Of a stretch of 64,000 bases of DNA, positions 55,303-64,000 are shown piece by piece. The position numbers were made by a program, and so were the translations under genes. Numbering within the stretch: the stretch's first letter is position 1; every line of letters starts with the position of its first letter. This stretch comes from Achromobacter sp. MFA1 R4 (GTDB taxonomy: Bacteria; Pseudomonadota; Gammaproteobacteria; Burkholderiales; Burkholderiaceae_B). The notes beneath the pieces were generated by a model. The model did no database searches, was not told the origin of the DNA, and saw only the letters and a list, made by a program, of their open reading frames with translations. The stretch is from NCBI RefSeq assembly GCF_900156745.1, contig NZ_LT707065.1, positions 2,046,001 through 2,110,000 on the forward strand. The letters are read 5' to 3'.

Positions 55303-56682
55303 TTACTCGTATTTATCCCCGCCGCGGTGTTTTGCAACGGCGTACGACGCAATCCGATTGCGCGCCAAAGACTTCGCATAGACCGACTCCGGCCGTATCC
55401 GCTGCGCGATGACAAAGCCGGTCATGCACGCAAGCATCAGGGGCAGCATGACCTCGTAGCTCAGCGTCATCTCGAAAATCATCAGGACCGACATCAACGG
55501 CGCATGCGTGGTGGCCGCCAGCAGCGCCCCCATCCCGACGATGGCATAACTGGACTCCGCCGACAGGCTGCCTGCCGGAAACACGCCATGCAGCGCCGTC
55601 CCGTACAAGGCGCCCAGCGCGGCGCCCACAAACAGCGTCGGCGTGAACACCCCGCCCAGCGCCCCCGAACCCACGCTCGCCGCGGTGGCGAGCGTCTTGA
55701 GCAACAGGATGGCGGCCACCGCCTGCCAGGCCCATTGCGTATGCAGCATGCTGTTCACGACGCTGTAGCCATTGCCCCAGACCGCCGGGTTCAGCACGGA
55801 TAGGGCCCCGACGACCAGTCCGCCCGCCGCCATCCGCCCCCAGAGCGGAAACGGCAGGCGGCGGAACGCTGCCCGCGACACGTCCAGGAAACGCAGAAAC
55901 TGCGGGGCCGCCAGACCCGCAATCACGCCGAGCCCCAGATAGTTGAATACTTCCCAGCCCGACACGAATTCAAAATGGGGCATGTGGAAGACGGCGTCGT
56001 AATGCAGCACCTGGCGGGTCACGATGTTGCCGACCACCGACGCCACGGCCAGTGGAACCAGGGTGGCCGATGAAATGACGCCATAGACGATCTCCGAAAT
56101 GAAGATCGCGCCTGCGATCGGTGCGTTATAGGCGGCGGTGATGCCGGCGGTCGCGCCGCAGGCGACCAGCAGGCGCAGGTGGCGGGGCGGCAGCACCAGG
56201 TAGCGTCCCGTCAGCGACGAACACATGGCGGCCAGCTGCACCATCGGGCCTTCGCGGCCGATGGACGCGCCGGAACCAATCGAAAAAATCGATGACAGGC
56301 TGCGCGCAACGGTCTGGCGAAAGCCGATCACGCCCCGGCCGATCGAAATCGCTTCCATGTAGTCGGCCGCGCCGCGCCTGGGCAGCCATCGGGTGGCCGA
56401 CTGCAGGACGACGCCCGCGATTGCGCCCCCGACTGCCGGCATCAGGAACCGCTGCCAGGGATCCAGTCCGCGGGCCAACGACACCATCCCGTGTGGAATC
56501 TCTCCCCCGCCCAGCAGCAATTGGGCCCAGCTCAACACCTCGCGAAACACCACGGTCGCCAGGGCGCCCAGCAGGCCCATCAACCCGGCCGCGCATAGCG
56601 TGACCGTCAAATTCTCGGCCAACAGGCCGCTTCTCAATCGCCGCGCCCAGGCCGGCTTGCGGATTTTCAACGCTCTTTCCAT
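55303..56682 (-). CDS. clcB: ClC-type chloride channel/antiporter
   Basis: A 459-aa membrane protein with many hydrophobic helices and the three ClC selectivity-filter regions: GSGASIGREGPMVQLAA (gating Glu in GREGP), GSGALGGVFTPTLFVGAALG and a tyrosine near the end. Length suits ClcB/ClcA. It moves chloride, probably in exchange for protons, and helps acid resistance. Transcribed away from the AT-rich gap at 56683-57171. Confidence 0.9.
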   Translation of the reverse strand: MERALKIRKPAWARRLRSGLLAENLTVTLCAAGLMGLLGALATVVFREVLSWAQLLLGGGEIPHGMVSLARGLDPWQRFLMPAVGGAIAGVVLQSATRWLPRRGAADYMEAISIGRGVIGFRQTVARSLSSIFSIGSGASIGREGPMVQLAAMCSSLTGRYLVLPPRHLRLLVACGATAGITAAYNAPIAGAIFISEIVYGVISSATLVPLAVASVVGNIVTRQVLHYDAVFHMPHFEFVSGWEVFNYLGLGVIAGLAAPQFLRFLDVSRAAFRRLPFPLWGRMAAGGLVVGALSVLNPAVWGNGYSVVNSMLHTQWAWQAVAAILLLKTLATAASVGSGALGGVFTPTLFVGAALGALYGTALHGVFPAGSLSAESSYAIVGMGALLAATTHAPLMSVLMIFEMTLSYEVMLPLMLACMTGFVIAQRIRPESVYAKSLARNRIASYAVAKHRGGDKYE

Positions 56683-57171
56683 GGCCGAATTCTACGGCGG
56701 ATCCTGCTCACTTTTTGTTCAGCCGCCTGTCATGGAACCGCGCTCGTCTCCCCTCGAATCCCCGGTTTCCAGAGCGCCCCAGCGGCCCGTTTTGCCCCCT
56801 TGCCGAGGCAAAAATCGAGGTGGGCTACAGGCTGTTTTCCAGGGTAAAAGGGCCGTTTTGGTCTCCGGTTTGGCAGAATGGCCCTGTGGATAACTCCTAA
56901 GGCGGCTGCTTGTGCACATGTTGTGGAGGCAAGTTGAACAAGCAGGGGTTTCTGGCCAGGTCCAAAATCTTGTCCAACTTCAGCTTTTTTCCCACACAGA
57001 GTTCTTGCACAGGCAAAAACGGCCGCAAGGCGATGAAAAAAAAGAGGTTTTCAAGGTTAAGGTAGTTATCCACAGCCCTTATTAATCATTAGTCTTTATA
57101 TAAAGAGAAATAAAGGAAAAGCCAAACATGCTTTCCCATTCCGCCCATCCACCGCCCCCCGGACTGCGTCC
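56683..57171. other. AT-rich intergenic region with DnaA boxes; candidate oriC
   Basis: A 489-base gap between divergent clcB and tctD. Two exact DnaA boxes (56885-56893 minus, 57066-57074 plus) frame a region with A-runs, and right after the second box comes an AT-rich stretch (about 57077-57116, with TTAATCATTAGTCTTTATAT) that could unwind. Minus-strand genes change from C-rich plus-strand text (clcB) to G-rich (aminotransferase at 63 kb), which fits a GC-skew switch here. The tctD promoter must also lie here. No gene is supported. Confidence 0.55.
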
Positions 57172-57849
57172 ATGCGTATCCTCTTGATCGAAGATGAAGC
57201 CGAACTTGCTCGTTGGCTTTCCAGAAGCCTGGCCAGACATGCCGGCTTTGTCGTGGAGTGGGCTGATGACGGGTTGGTCGCCGAACGGCGGCTCGCGATC
57301 GAAGAATTCGACGCGGTCATCCTGGATCTCGGACTTCCCGGCATGGATGGCCATACCTTGCTGGCGAAGATTCGCGCGCGTGACGACCGTACGCCGGTGC
57401 TGGTCTTGACCGCGCGCGATTCCCTGGCCGAAAGAATCGGAACCCTTCACGAGGGAGCGGACGATTTCCTGCCGAAACCCTTTGTTGTGGAAGAGTTGGA
57501 AGCGCGCCTGATTGCGCTCATCCGCCGCAGCCGCGGCCGTGACCATCCACGGTTGGCCCTGGGAAACCTGGTTTTTGATACCTCGGCGCAAAAATTCACG
57601 GTCAATGGACAGCCTTTGCAGTTATCCCCACGTGAACACGCGGTACTTCGAGTACTGATCCAGAAAAGCGGCGAACCCATCAACAAGCAGCAGATCCTGG
57701 ATCGCATCCTGACCGACGATGCCGACATCAACCTTGAGGCGATCGAGGTCCTGGTTCACCGTCTGCGCAAAAAATTGGCGGACACTGGCGTCCAGATCGT
57801 GACCATGCGAGGCATGGGGTACTGCCTGGAGAACCTTGTTGACAACTAG
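57172..57849 (+). CDS. tctD: Response regulator TctD, OmpR family
   Basis: A 225-aa regulator. The receiver has acidic Asp-Glu near the start (LIEDEAE), phospho-acceptor Asp in VILDLGLPGMDG (about residue 51), Thr in LVLTARD and Lys in FLPKPF. The winged helix carries LSPREHAVLRVLIQKSG and LRKKLADTGVQIVTMRGMGY. Co-transcribed with the sensor TctE (14-base overlap). It activates the tricarboxylate transporter genes downstream. Confidence 0.9.
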   Translation: MRILLIEDEAELARWLSRSLARHAGFVVEWADDGLVAERRLAIEEFDAVILDLGLPGMDGHTLLAKIRARDDRTPVLVLTARDSLAERIGTLHEGADDFLPKPFVVEELEARLIALIRRSRGRDHPRLALGNLVFDTSAQKFTVNGQPLQLSPREHAVLRVLIQKSGEPINKQQILDRILTDDADINLEAIEVLVHRLRKKLADTGVQIVTMRGMGYCLENLVDN

Positions 57850-59323
57850 AAGTCCGCAAAAAAGCGTTGATTTCGCAGCGAAAAGGCGTCCGCGAACGCT
57901 GAAGACCCAATTGCTCTGGTGGCTCATTCCGACGCTGGTCTTCGTGATGATGGGCGCCTTGTGGCTGTCCAACCACCAGCTGCGCAACCAGGTCGATATG
58001 GCCTATGACCGATCCCTCGCCGGCGCGCTGCGCGCGATCGACCACAACATATCCACAGCCAGCGGTGGATTAGCCATGGAGCAGCCCTACCTGATGCTCG
58101 AATTTTTCGAGCTGACGGCCAATGGCAACGTCTTCTACCGGGTAGCCACCGAGGACGGGCTGGCCGAAATCGGCCATCCCGACCTGCCCCTGCCGGCGCA
58201 GCCCCTGGTTTCCGGGGAGCCCAGGTTCTTTTATGCGACTTACCAGGGGCAGCCTGTACGGGTTGCGGCGCTGGCGCGGCCCATGGATCCCCCCTTGTAC
58301 GCAAACAAAGGGGGCCGGGTCGTGGTCCAGGTGGCCGAAGGCCTGGAAAGCCGTCAGGCGTTCCTTCACAAGGTGCTGGTGCGCTCGGTGGAGCGCGACC
58401 TGGCCGTGGTCCTGATCAGCGTCCTGGTGATCATCCTGGGCGTTTTCATGGCCCTGCGCCCCCTGGAGCGGCTGCGCCAGGAAGTCAAAGGCCGTTCTGC
58501 AGACGATTTAAGCCCCGTCAGCGCATCCGACATGCCAGGTGAGGTCCTACCCCTGGTCGCGGCAATAAACCTCCACATGGCCCGTTTTGCGGCGTTGGGG
58601 AGGGTCCAGGCCCAGTTCCTGGACGACGCGTCGCACCAGTTGCGCACGCCGTTGTCGGTTTTGCGGACCCAGATGGCGTACGCCTTGCGGGAAGAAGACC
58701 CCCAGGAGGTCCGTACAGCCCTTCTGGCGATGCAGGAGGGGTTGGACAGGGCCGTACGCACCACCAACCAGATGCTCGCCCTGGCGCGCGCCAAGGACGC
58801 CTCCCTGGCCGAAGGTGGATCCAGCCCCGAACCGGTCGACCTCGTCGAACTGGCCGACGGGGTGATCCGTACCCAATTGCCCAATGCCCGCGCCCGGCAA
58901 CTGGACATCGGCCTGGAAGCGGCCGGCGGGCCAACGGTGGTCCATGGCGCGGAATGGCTGCTGCGGGAGGCGGTCAGCAACCTGGTGGACAACGCCATCC
59001 GCTACGCGGCCGCCGGGGGCGTGGTCACCGTCCGGATAGAATCGGTCCCCGGCGAAGTCCGGCTGGCGGTCGAAGACGATGGCCCCGGCATGTCGGACGA
59101 GGACATCGCCCGGGCCTGCGTCCGGTTCCGTCGGGGAGCGGCGGGCAAGAACACATCGGGCGCCGGCTTGGGGCTGGCCATCGTGGGTACGATTGCCGAA
59201 ATCCTGGGCGCGCGCCTGGTGCTCGAGAACCGGACCGGGCATCCGGGGCTGCGCGCGGCATTGGTGTTTTCCCTGGAACCGGGTGCGGATGCTGCGTCGC
59301 GTCACGAAAACGGCCGGAATTGA
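57836..59323 (+). CDS. tctE: Sensor histidine kinase TctE
   Basis: A 495-aa kinase starting with TTG at 57836, inside the end of tctD. It has an N-terminal TM (LLWWLIPTLVFVMMGALWL), a periplasmic sensor region of about 130 residues, a second TM (RDLAVVLISVLVIILGVFMAL), then the H-box FLDDASHQLRTPLSVLR and the ATP-binding N and G boxes NLVDNAIRYAA, DDGPGMSDED and GAGLGLAIVG. It senses external tricarboxylates (citrate) and phosphorylates TctD. Confidence 0.9.
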   Translation: MLTTRSPQKSVDFAAKRRPRTLKTQLLWWLIPTLVFVMMGALWLSNHQLRNQVDMAYDRSLAGALRAIDHNISTASGGLAMEQPYLMLEFFELTANGNVFYRVATEDGLAEIGHPDLPLPAQPLVSGEPRFFYATYQGQPVRVAALARPMDPPLYANKGGRVVVQVAEGLESRQAFLHKVLVRSVERDLAVVLISVLVIILGVFMALRPLERLRQEVKGRSADDLSPVSASDMPGEVLPLVAAINLHMARFAALGRVQAQFLDDASHQLRTPLSVLRTQMAYALREEDPQEVRTALLAMQEGLDRAVRTTNQMLALARAKDASLAEGGSSPEPVDLVELADGVIRTQLPNARARQLDIGLEAAGGPTVVHGAEWLLREAVSNLVDNAIRYAAAGGVVTVRIESVPGEVRLAVEDDGPGMSDEDIARACVRFRRGAAGKNTSGAGLGLAIVGTIAEILGARLVLENRTGHPGLRAALVFSLEPGADAASRHENGRN

Positions 59324-59441
59324 AAGCTTGCGGAAAGCTTCGGTTTTGTACGGTTGCGTCCACTGGAGCCGCTCGACGCAATTACGCACCGCAGCGCCGC
59401 TACCAGCGATACCTAGACCTATAAATTCTGGAGACGCAACA

Positions 59442-60440
59442 ATGCAGACGAGTCTGAAGCTGCGCATCGCAGCCATGGCGGCGCTCGGCGCCATCACCCT
59501 GTCCCTGGGCGCGGCGCATGCCGCCGATGAACCCCGCCGTCCGGAGTGCATCGCACCGGCCCAGCCGGGAGGCGGCTTCGACCTGACCTGCCGCCTCGCG
59601 ACCGAAGGCCTGAAGCAGAGCGGCGCGCTCAAGAGCGCCATGCGTATCGTCTACATGCCCGGCGGCATTGGCGCGGTGGCGTACAACAACATCGTGGCCC
59701 AGCATCCCAACGAACCCGGCACCATCGTCGCGTTCTCGGGCGGATCGCTGCTCAACCTGGCCCAGGGCAAGTTCGGCAAGTACAACGTCAATGACGTGCG
59801 CTGGCTGGCAGGCATTGGCACCGACTACGGCGTGGCCGTCGTGCGCAACGACTCGCCGTACACGGACCTGAAGAGCCTGATGGATGCTTTCAAGCAGGAT
59901 CCGACCAAGATCGTGCTGGGCGCGGGCGGCACGGTGGGCAGCCAGGACTGGATGAAGGCGGCCCTGACCGCCAAGGCGGCTGGCGTCGACTTCAAGAAAA
60001 TGCGCTTCGTCGCCTTTGAAGGGGGCGGCGAGGCCGTGACGGCGCTGCGTGGCGGCCACATCCAGGCCTACATGGGCGACGCGGCCGAAGCGTTCACGAT
60101 GCTGGAGGGCGGCGCGCCCATCCGCGTGCTGGCCGTCTTCAACGATCAGCGGCTGCCGGGCAAGCTGGGCACGGTGCCCACGGCCAAGGAACAGGGCTAT
60201 GACATCGTCTGGCCGATCATCCGCGGGTTCTACGTCGGTCCCAAGGTGTCGGACAGCGATTACCAGTTCTGGGTCGACGCGTTCAACAAGACCATGGCCA
60301 CGCCCGAGTTCGAAAAGCTGCGCCAGCAACAAGGCCTGTTTCCGTTCAACAAGACGGGACCCGAGCTGGACGCTTACGTGAAGAATCAGGTCAAGCAGTA
60401 CGGCGAACTGGCCGATACGTTCGGCCTGATCAAAAAGTAA
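59442..60440 (+). CDS. tctC: Tricarboxylate-binding periplasmic protein TctC/BctC
   Basis: A 332-aa solute-binding protein of the tripartite tricarboxylate transporter (TTT) family. The ATG at 59442 opens a signal peptide (MQTSLKLRIAAMAALGAITL...AHA, cleavage before ADEPRR). Ligand-site features include PAQPGGGFDLTCRL and the PGGIGAVAYNNI loop. Close to BctC of Bordetella, which binds citrate. Placed after tctDE, before tctBA, as in Bordetella. Confidence 0.92.
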   Translation: MQTSLKLRIAAMAALGAITLSLGAAHAADEPRRPECIAPAQPGGGFDLTCRLATEGLKQSGALKSAMRIVYMPGGIGAVAYNNIVAQHPNEPGTIVAFSGGSLLNLAQGKFGKYNVNDVRWLAGIGTDYGVAVVRNDSPYTDLKSLMDAFKQDPTKIVLGAGGTVGSQDWMKAALTAKAAGVDFKKMRFVAFEGGGEAVTALRGGHIQAYMGDAAEAFTMLEGGAPIRVLAVFNDQRLPGKLGTVPTAKEQGYDIVWPIIRGFYVGPKVSDSDYQFWVDAFNKTMATPEFEKLRQQQGLFPFNKTGPELDAYVKNQVKQYGELADTFGLIKK

Positions 60441-60469
60441 TCCAGCCGTCCGGCTGATTTCCCGATCGC

Positions 60470-60530
60470 GCGCAGGGGGTCTCCCGCCGGCTTTGCCGGC
60501 GCAAGGAGACTCCTGCGGGGACCCCTGCGC
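60470..60530 (+). promoter_or_regulatory. Strong compound hairpin between tctC and tctB
   Basis: Nested inverted repeats: CGCCGGC/GCCGGCG (60485-60501), GTCTCC/GGAGAC (60479-60510) and GCGCAGGGG/CCCCTGCGC (60470-60530). No T-run follows, so it is more likely an RNA-stabilising or attenuating structure that lets the binding protein be made in excess over TctB and TctA. Confidence 0.6.
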
Positions 60531-60562
60531 CGCGCGATCCGACCAACACGGAAACTTGGATC

Positions 60563-61000
60563 ATGAATGATCGAATCCTGGGCATTGCCGCCCTGGCGCT
60601 GGCCGTCTTCATGACGGCCGCCGGCTGGAGCATCGAGGCGCCGTTCGCCTACGAGCCTGTCGGCCCGCGCGCCTTTCCCCTGCTGCTGGCCTTGATCATC
60701 GGCCTTTGCGGACTGTGGCTCGTCTACAAGGGCGGACGCGCCGTCGAATCCAACCCGGCGGGCGCCAATGCGCGCATCGCCCTGATGGTGGTTTGCGCGA
60801 CCGCGTATGCATTTCTGTTCCAGTGGCTGGGCTTCGTCATCGCGACTTCGCTCATGTCGGTTTTCGTGGGCCGGCTGTTCGGTGGCAGCTGGATCAAGTG
60901 CGCCATCGGCGGCGTCGTCATGAGCCTTTTCTTTTTCGTGTTGTTCGACAAGGTGCTGGACGTCGTCCTGCCCGGCGGACTGCTGGAGAACCTGATATGA
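60563..61000 (+). CDS. tctB: Tricarboxylate transporter small membrane subunit TctB
   Basis: A 145-aa protein with four hydrophobic spans (ILGIAALALAVFMTAAGW; FPLLLALIIGLCGLWLVY; ALMVVCATAYAFLFQWLGFV; a last one near IGGVVMSLFFFVLFDKVL). It forms the small membrane part of the TTT importer. Four-base overlap with tctA. Confidence 0.9.
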   Translation: MNDRILGIAALALAVFMTAAGWSIEAPFAYEPVGPRAFPLLLALIIGLCGLWLVYKGGRAVESNPAGANARIALMVVCATAYAFLFQWLGFVIATSLMSVFVGRLFGGSWIKCAIGGVVMSLFFFVLFDKVLDVVLPGGLLENLI

Positions 61001-62523
61001 GCGGCATTCTCGATCATCTGTCGATCGGCTTTGGGGTCGCCTTTTCGCTGACGAATCTTCTGGTCGCGGCGATTGGTTCGTTCATCGGAACCATGGTGGG
61101 CGTGCTGCCCGGCCTGGGGCCGGTTAATGGCGTCGCCATGCTGATCCCCATCGCATTCGCGATGAACCTGCCTCCCGAAACCGCGCTGATCCTGCTTGCG
61201 GCGGTCTACGTGGGGGCGGAATACGGCGGGCGCATCACCGCGATTCTGCTGAACGTGCCGGGCGAGGCCAGCGCCATCATGACGACGCTGGACGGCTATC
61301 CGCTGGCGCGCCAGGGCTTGGCGAACGTGGCCCTGTCGCTGTCGGCGTGGTCCGCGTTCTTTGGCGCCATCGTGTCGGTGGTGGGCATCATCCTGCTCGC
61401 GCCGCTGCTGGCCAAATGGGCGCTGGCCTTCGGTCCTGCCGAGTACTTTGTCCTGATGATCTTCGCGTTCTGCTGCCTGACCAGCCTGCTGGGCAAGCAG
61501 CCCGTCAAAGGCGTGCTGGCCGCGATGATCGGGTTGTCCATCTCGGTGGTGGGCGTGGACGCGAACTCGGGCGTCTATCGCTACACCTTCGAATCCGTGC
61601 ACCTGGCCGACGGCATCGACTTCGTGGTGGTGGTGATTGCGCTGTTTGCAGTCAGCGAGATGCTGGAAATGCTCGAGAAGGTGGCCGCCGGCCACAGCGT
61701 CGAGGTCACGCCCAGCGGCCGCAAGCTTTTCAATCTGAAGGAGCTGGCGTTCACGTGGTGGAGCGTGCTTCGCAGCGCGCTGGTGGGCTTTGGTGTCGGC
61801 GTGCTGCCGGGAGCGGGCGCCAGCGTGGCGGCGGCCGTGGCCTACTCGCAGGAAAAGCGCATCATCGAAGCCAAGGATCCCGAGGCCAAGTTCGGAAAGG
61901 GCGACTTGCGCGGGCTGGTCGCCCCGGAAGCCGCGGCGACATCCTCCGCGATCGGTTCGTTCGTCCCGATGCTGACCCTGGGCGTGCCCGGATCGGGCAC
62001 CACCGCGGTGATGATGGGGGCGCTGACGCTCTACAACATCACCCCGGGGCCGGTGCTGTTCGACACGAAGCCGGAGCTTGTCTGGGGCTTGATCGCCTCG
62101 CTGTTCGTGGCGAACGTGCTGCTCTTCGTGATGAACGTGCCTCTGGTCCGGTTGTTCTCGAAGGTGCTGTCTGTGCCGGGTTGGCTGATGGTGCCGGGCA
62201 TTCTGTGCATCAGCTATATCGGCGTCTATGCGATCAATGCGGGAACGTTCGATCTGCTGCTGGTGGCGGGCATCGGAACGCTGGGTTATTTCCTGCGCAA
62301 ATTCGGCGTGCCAATGGCGCCGCTGGTGCTGGGCGTGGTGCTGGGCAACATGATGGAACAGAACCTGCGCCGCGCGCTGTCGATGACGGACGGCGACGTG
62401 CGAGTGCTGTTTTCCAGCCCCGTGTCGATTTCGCTGTGGGTGGCGGCATTGGCGGTTGTCATCGTGCCTCAGGCCCTGCGTCGTCTGCGCAAGGCGAGAA
62501 GGGCGGCCACCGGTCAGGTCTGA
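60997..62523 (+). CDS. tctA: Tricarboxylate transporter large membrane subunit TctA
   Basis: A 508-aa protein with about 12 TM segments and the TctA signature GTMVGVLPGLGPVNGVAMLIP near the start (in part: GTMVGVLPGLGP) and its repeat FGVGVLPGAGASVAAAVAY. The start at 60997 (MSGILDHLSIGFGV) overlaps tctB (ATGA). It couples tricarboxylate import to an ion gradient. Followed by a terminator. Confidence 0.93.
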   Translation: MSGILDHLSIGFGVAFSLTNLLVAAIGSFIGTMVGVLPGLGPVNGVAMLIPIAFAMNLPPETALILLAAVYVGAEYGGRITAILLNVPGEASAIMTTLDGYPLARQGLANVALSLSAWSAFFGAIVSVVGIILLAPLLAKWALAFGPAEYFVLMIFAFCCLTSLLGKQPVKGVLAAMIGLSISVVGVDANSGVYRYTFESVHLADGIDFVVVVIALFAVSEMLEMLEKVAAGHSVEVTPSGRKLFNLKELAFTWWSVLRSALVGFGVGVLPGAGASVAAAVAYSQEKRIIEAKDPEAKFGKGDLRGLVAPEAAATSSAIGSFVPMLTLGVPGSGTTAVMMGALTLYNITPGPVLFDTKPELVWGLIASLFVANVLLFVMNVPLVRLFSKVLSVPGWLMVPGILCISYIGVYAINAGTFDLLLVAGIGTLGYFLRKFGVPMAPLVLGVVLGNMMEQNLRRALSMTDGDVRVLFSSPVSISLWVAALAVVIVPQALRRLRKARRAATGQV

Positions 62524-62592
62524 TTGCCGGAGCCAGGGCTGGGGCTGATCGGTGCCGAATCCGGCGTTGGCCGCAGTCCCGACAAACGCACG

Positions 62593-62620
62593 CGGGGCGC
62601 CTTTTGGGCGCCCCGTTTTT
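62593..62620 (+). terminator. Terminator after tctA
   Basis: Nine-base-pair stem (CGGGGCGCC / GGCGCCCCG), 5-base loop, five T. Confidence 0.88.
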
Positions 62621-62684
62621 CATGCGGCGTTTGCCGTGGAAGTTTCCGTTTCCGTATATGAGCTTTTACTCACATACGAAGCGA

Positions 62685-63851
62685 TCAAACTTGCTTCAGC
62701 CTTTCCAGCGCGGCGTCCAGTGTCGCATCCTTCTTTGCAAAGCAGAAGCGCACGATGCGGTGATTGGATTCGGGCGCATCGGGCTGACGATAGAACGCGG
62801 ACACCGGTATCACCGTCACACCATGCTTGACGGTCAGGTCACGCGCGAAGTCGGCTTCGTTCTGCTTCGAGATCTGGCTGTAGTCGGCCAGCAGGAAGAA
62901 GGTGCCGGGACTGGGCAAGGGCCGAAAGCGTGTCTGCGCCAGGCCTTGCGACAGGCGGTCGCGCTTGGCCTGGTAGAAGGCCGGCAGATTCAGGTAGGGT
63001 GCGGGATCACGCATGAATTCGGCCAGCGCGAACTGCATCGGAGACGGGACCGTGAACACCATGAATTGATGCACCTTGCGCAGCTCTGCGCTCAGGTGAC
63101 GGGGGGCGCAGCAGTAGCCGATCTTCCAGCCGGTGGTGTGATACGTCTTGCCAAACGACGAAATCACGAAGGCATGCTCGGCCAGCAGGGGACGGCGGGA
63201 CACGCTGGCGTGCGGCTTGCCATCGAAGACGATATGTTCGTAGACCTCGTCCGACACCAGCAGCACGCCCGTGTCGCGGACAATGGCTTCAAGCGCATCC
63301 AGGTCGCTGTCGTCGAGCACGGCGCCTGTCGGGTTGTGCGGAAAGTTCAGCATCAGCAAGCGCGTCTTGGACGTAATGGCGTCGCGCACGCGCTGCCAGT
63401 CGATACGGTAGTACAGGTCGGCTTCGGTGGGCGCGCGCAGCGGCACGGGCACCGCGGTGCCGCCCGCCAGGCGTATCGCGGGCAGGTACGAGTCGTAGCA
63501 GGGTTCGATCACGACCACTTCGTCGCCGCTGCCCACGGCGGCCAGCACCGTCGCCATGAGGGCCTCGGTGGCGCCGCTGGTCACCGTGATCTCGGTCTCG
63601 GGGTCGTAGGCGTGTCCGTAGAGCTCGCGCGTCTTGGAGGCGATGGCATCGCGCAATGGCGCGACGCCGGGCATGTAGGGATACTGGTTGTGGCCGTCAG
63701 CCATGGCCTTGGTGACCAGCGCGCACAGCGCGGGGTCCGGGTCGAAGTCAGGGAAGCCCTGGCCCAGGTTGATGGCCTTGTGCTCGATGGCAAGGCGGCT
63801 CATCACGGTAAAGATGGTGGTGCCGACGTCGGGGAGTTTGGATCGGATCAT
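62685..63851 (-). CDS. PLP-dependent aminotransferase (methionine aminotransferase YbdL type)
   Basis: A 388-aa class I aminotransferase. MIRSKLPDVGTTIFTVMSRLA is the typical start of the YbdL/methionine aminotransferase branch; INLGQGFPDF, the PLP lysine in SSFGKTYHTTGWKIGY, the Asn in NFPHNPTG and the substrate Arg near RIVRFCFAKK are seen. The ATG at 63851 was chosen over a longer one. It probably transaminates methionine or aromatic amino acids. Confidence 0.88.
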   Translation of the reverse strand: MIRSKLPDVGTTIFTVMSRLAIEHKAINLGQGFPDFDPDPALCALVTKAMADGHNQYPYMPGVAPLRDAIASKTRELYGHAYDPETEITVTSGATEALMATVLAAVGSGDEVVVIEPCYDSYLPAIRLAGGTAVPVPLRAPTEADLYYRIDWQRVRDAITSKTRLLMLNFPHNPTGAVLDDSDLDALEAIVRDTGVLLVSDEVYEHIVFDGKPHASVSRRPLLAEHAFVISSFGKTYHTTGWKIGYCCAPRHLSAELRKVHQFMVFTVPSPMQFALAEFMRDPAPYLNLPAFYQAKRDRLSQGLAQTRFRPLPSPGTFFLLADYSQISKQNEADFARDLTVKHGVTVIPVSAFYRQPDAPESNHRIVRFCFAKKDATLDAALERLKQV

Positions 63852-63925
63852 GTTGGACGCGAAGTGAACACGGGTAGCCAAGGAAAGTTTTCGTAAGTAT
63901 CCCACTAACTCATAATTCATTTTTC

Positions 63926-64000
63926 ATGGGCATTTACGCGGACGGGATTGTGGTTCACAACAAGTGGGTGCGGGTGCTGGGTGGATTTTGCGTCGCGCTG
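63926..64000 (+). CDS. Start of a further gene cut by the right edge
   Basis: From an ATG at 63926 the frame stays open for 25 codons to the edge (MGIYADGIVVHNKWVRVLGG...). The transition from NKWVRVLGG to a hydrophobic FCVAL stretch suggests a membrane transporter, perhaps MFS, but this is too short to be sure. Confidence 0.3.
   Translation, partial: MGIYADGIVVHNKWVRVLGGFCVAL

Noticed and set aside
56393-56893. Plus-strand open frame upstream of the oriC candidate
   Set aside because: Mostly antisense to clcB, no ribosome site, no family resemblance.

Overview
The window is about 64 kb of GC-rich chromosome from a betaproteobacterium of the Alcaligenaceae, most likely Achromobacter or a close Bordetella relative. 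This rests on the gene order gyrB-dnaN-dnaA / rpmH-rnpA-yidD-yidC, a Bordetella-type tctDE-tctCBA (bct) tricarboxylate cluster, and the GC-rich codon use. It is the replication-origin neighbourhood: perfect 9-bp DnaA boxes occur ten times, where about one would be expected by chance in a sequence this long.

Positions 1-12.7 kb hold nutrient-handling genes. There is a polyamine-type ABC importer with a two-subunit (2Fe-2S)/FAD oxidoreductase, controlled by a divergent IclR regulator. Next come an FMN-dependent lactate-type dehydrogenase, a PhyH dioxygenase, acylphosphatase, an EamA exporter, a threonine aldolase and a gltIJKL glutamate/aspartate importer with a divergent LysR regulator. Positions 13.9-22 kb hold the replication and ribosome/membrane-insertion core. 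Positions 22-31.4 kb hold a catalase, a cluster of DnaA boxes around a tiny secreted-protein gene, an M20 amidohydrolase and a dpp/opp-type peptide ABC operon. mnmE follows.

From 32,835 to 53,526 a 20.7-kb genomic island is inserted exactly in the last codons of mnmE, flanked by an 18-bp direct repeat (one mismatch). That target encodes Phe-Cys-Ile-Gly-Lys-stop and is the one used by the SGI1 family. The island carries a P4-type integrase at its left end, a second integrase-domain gene and a STY4528-type replication protein at its right end, and between them one compact minus-strand operon of 12 genes: a type I BREX anti-phage system. The order is HTH regulator, brxA, brxB, brxC, dinD-like, pglX N-terminal half, an ABC-type ATPase, a putative PD-(D/E)XK nuclease, a 74-aa unknown, pglX C-terminal half, pglZ, brxL.

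The most striking feature is that the BREX methyltransferase PglX is encoded as two separate proteins, cut precisely at the linker between the methyltransferase and target-recognition parts. A three-gene cassette lies between the halves, with every gene junction overlapping by a few bases. This resembles the way PrrC/Rlo-type genes nest inside type I restriction loci, and it suggests a two-subunit PglX plus a second, embedded defence or guard module.

Right of the island are a Fic-domain protein, an acetyltransferase, a ClC chloride channel, and then a 489-bp AT-rich gap with two perfect DnaA boxes that I consider the best oriC candidate in the window. After it come the tctDE two-component system with the tctCBA tricarboxylate transporter, a methionine-type aminotransferase, and the start of one more gene at the right edge.
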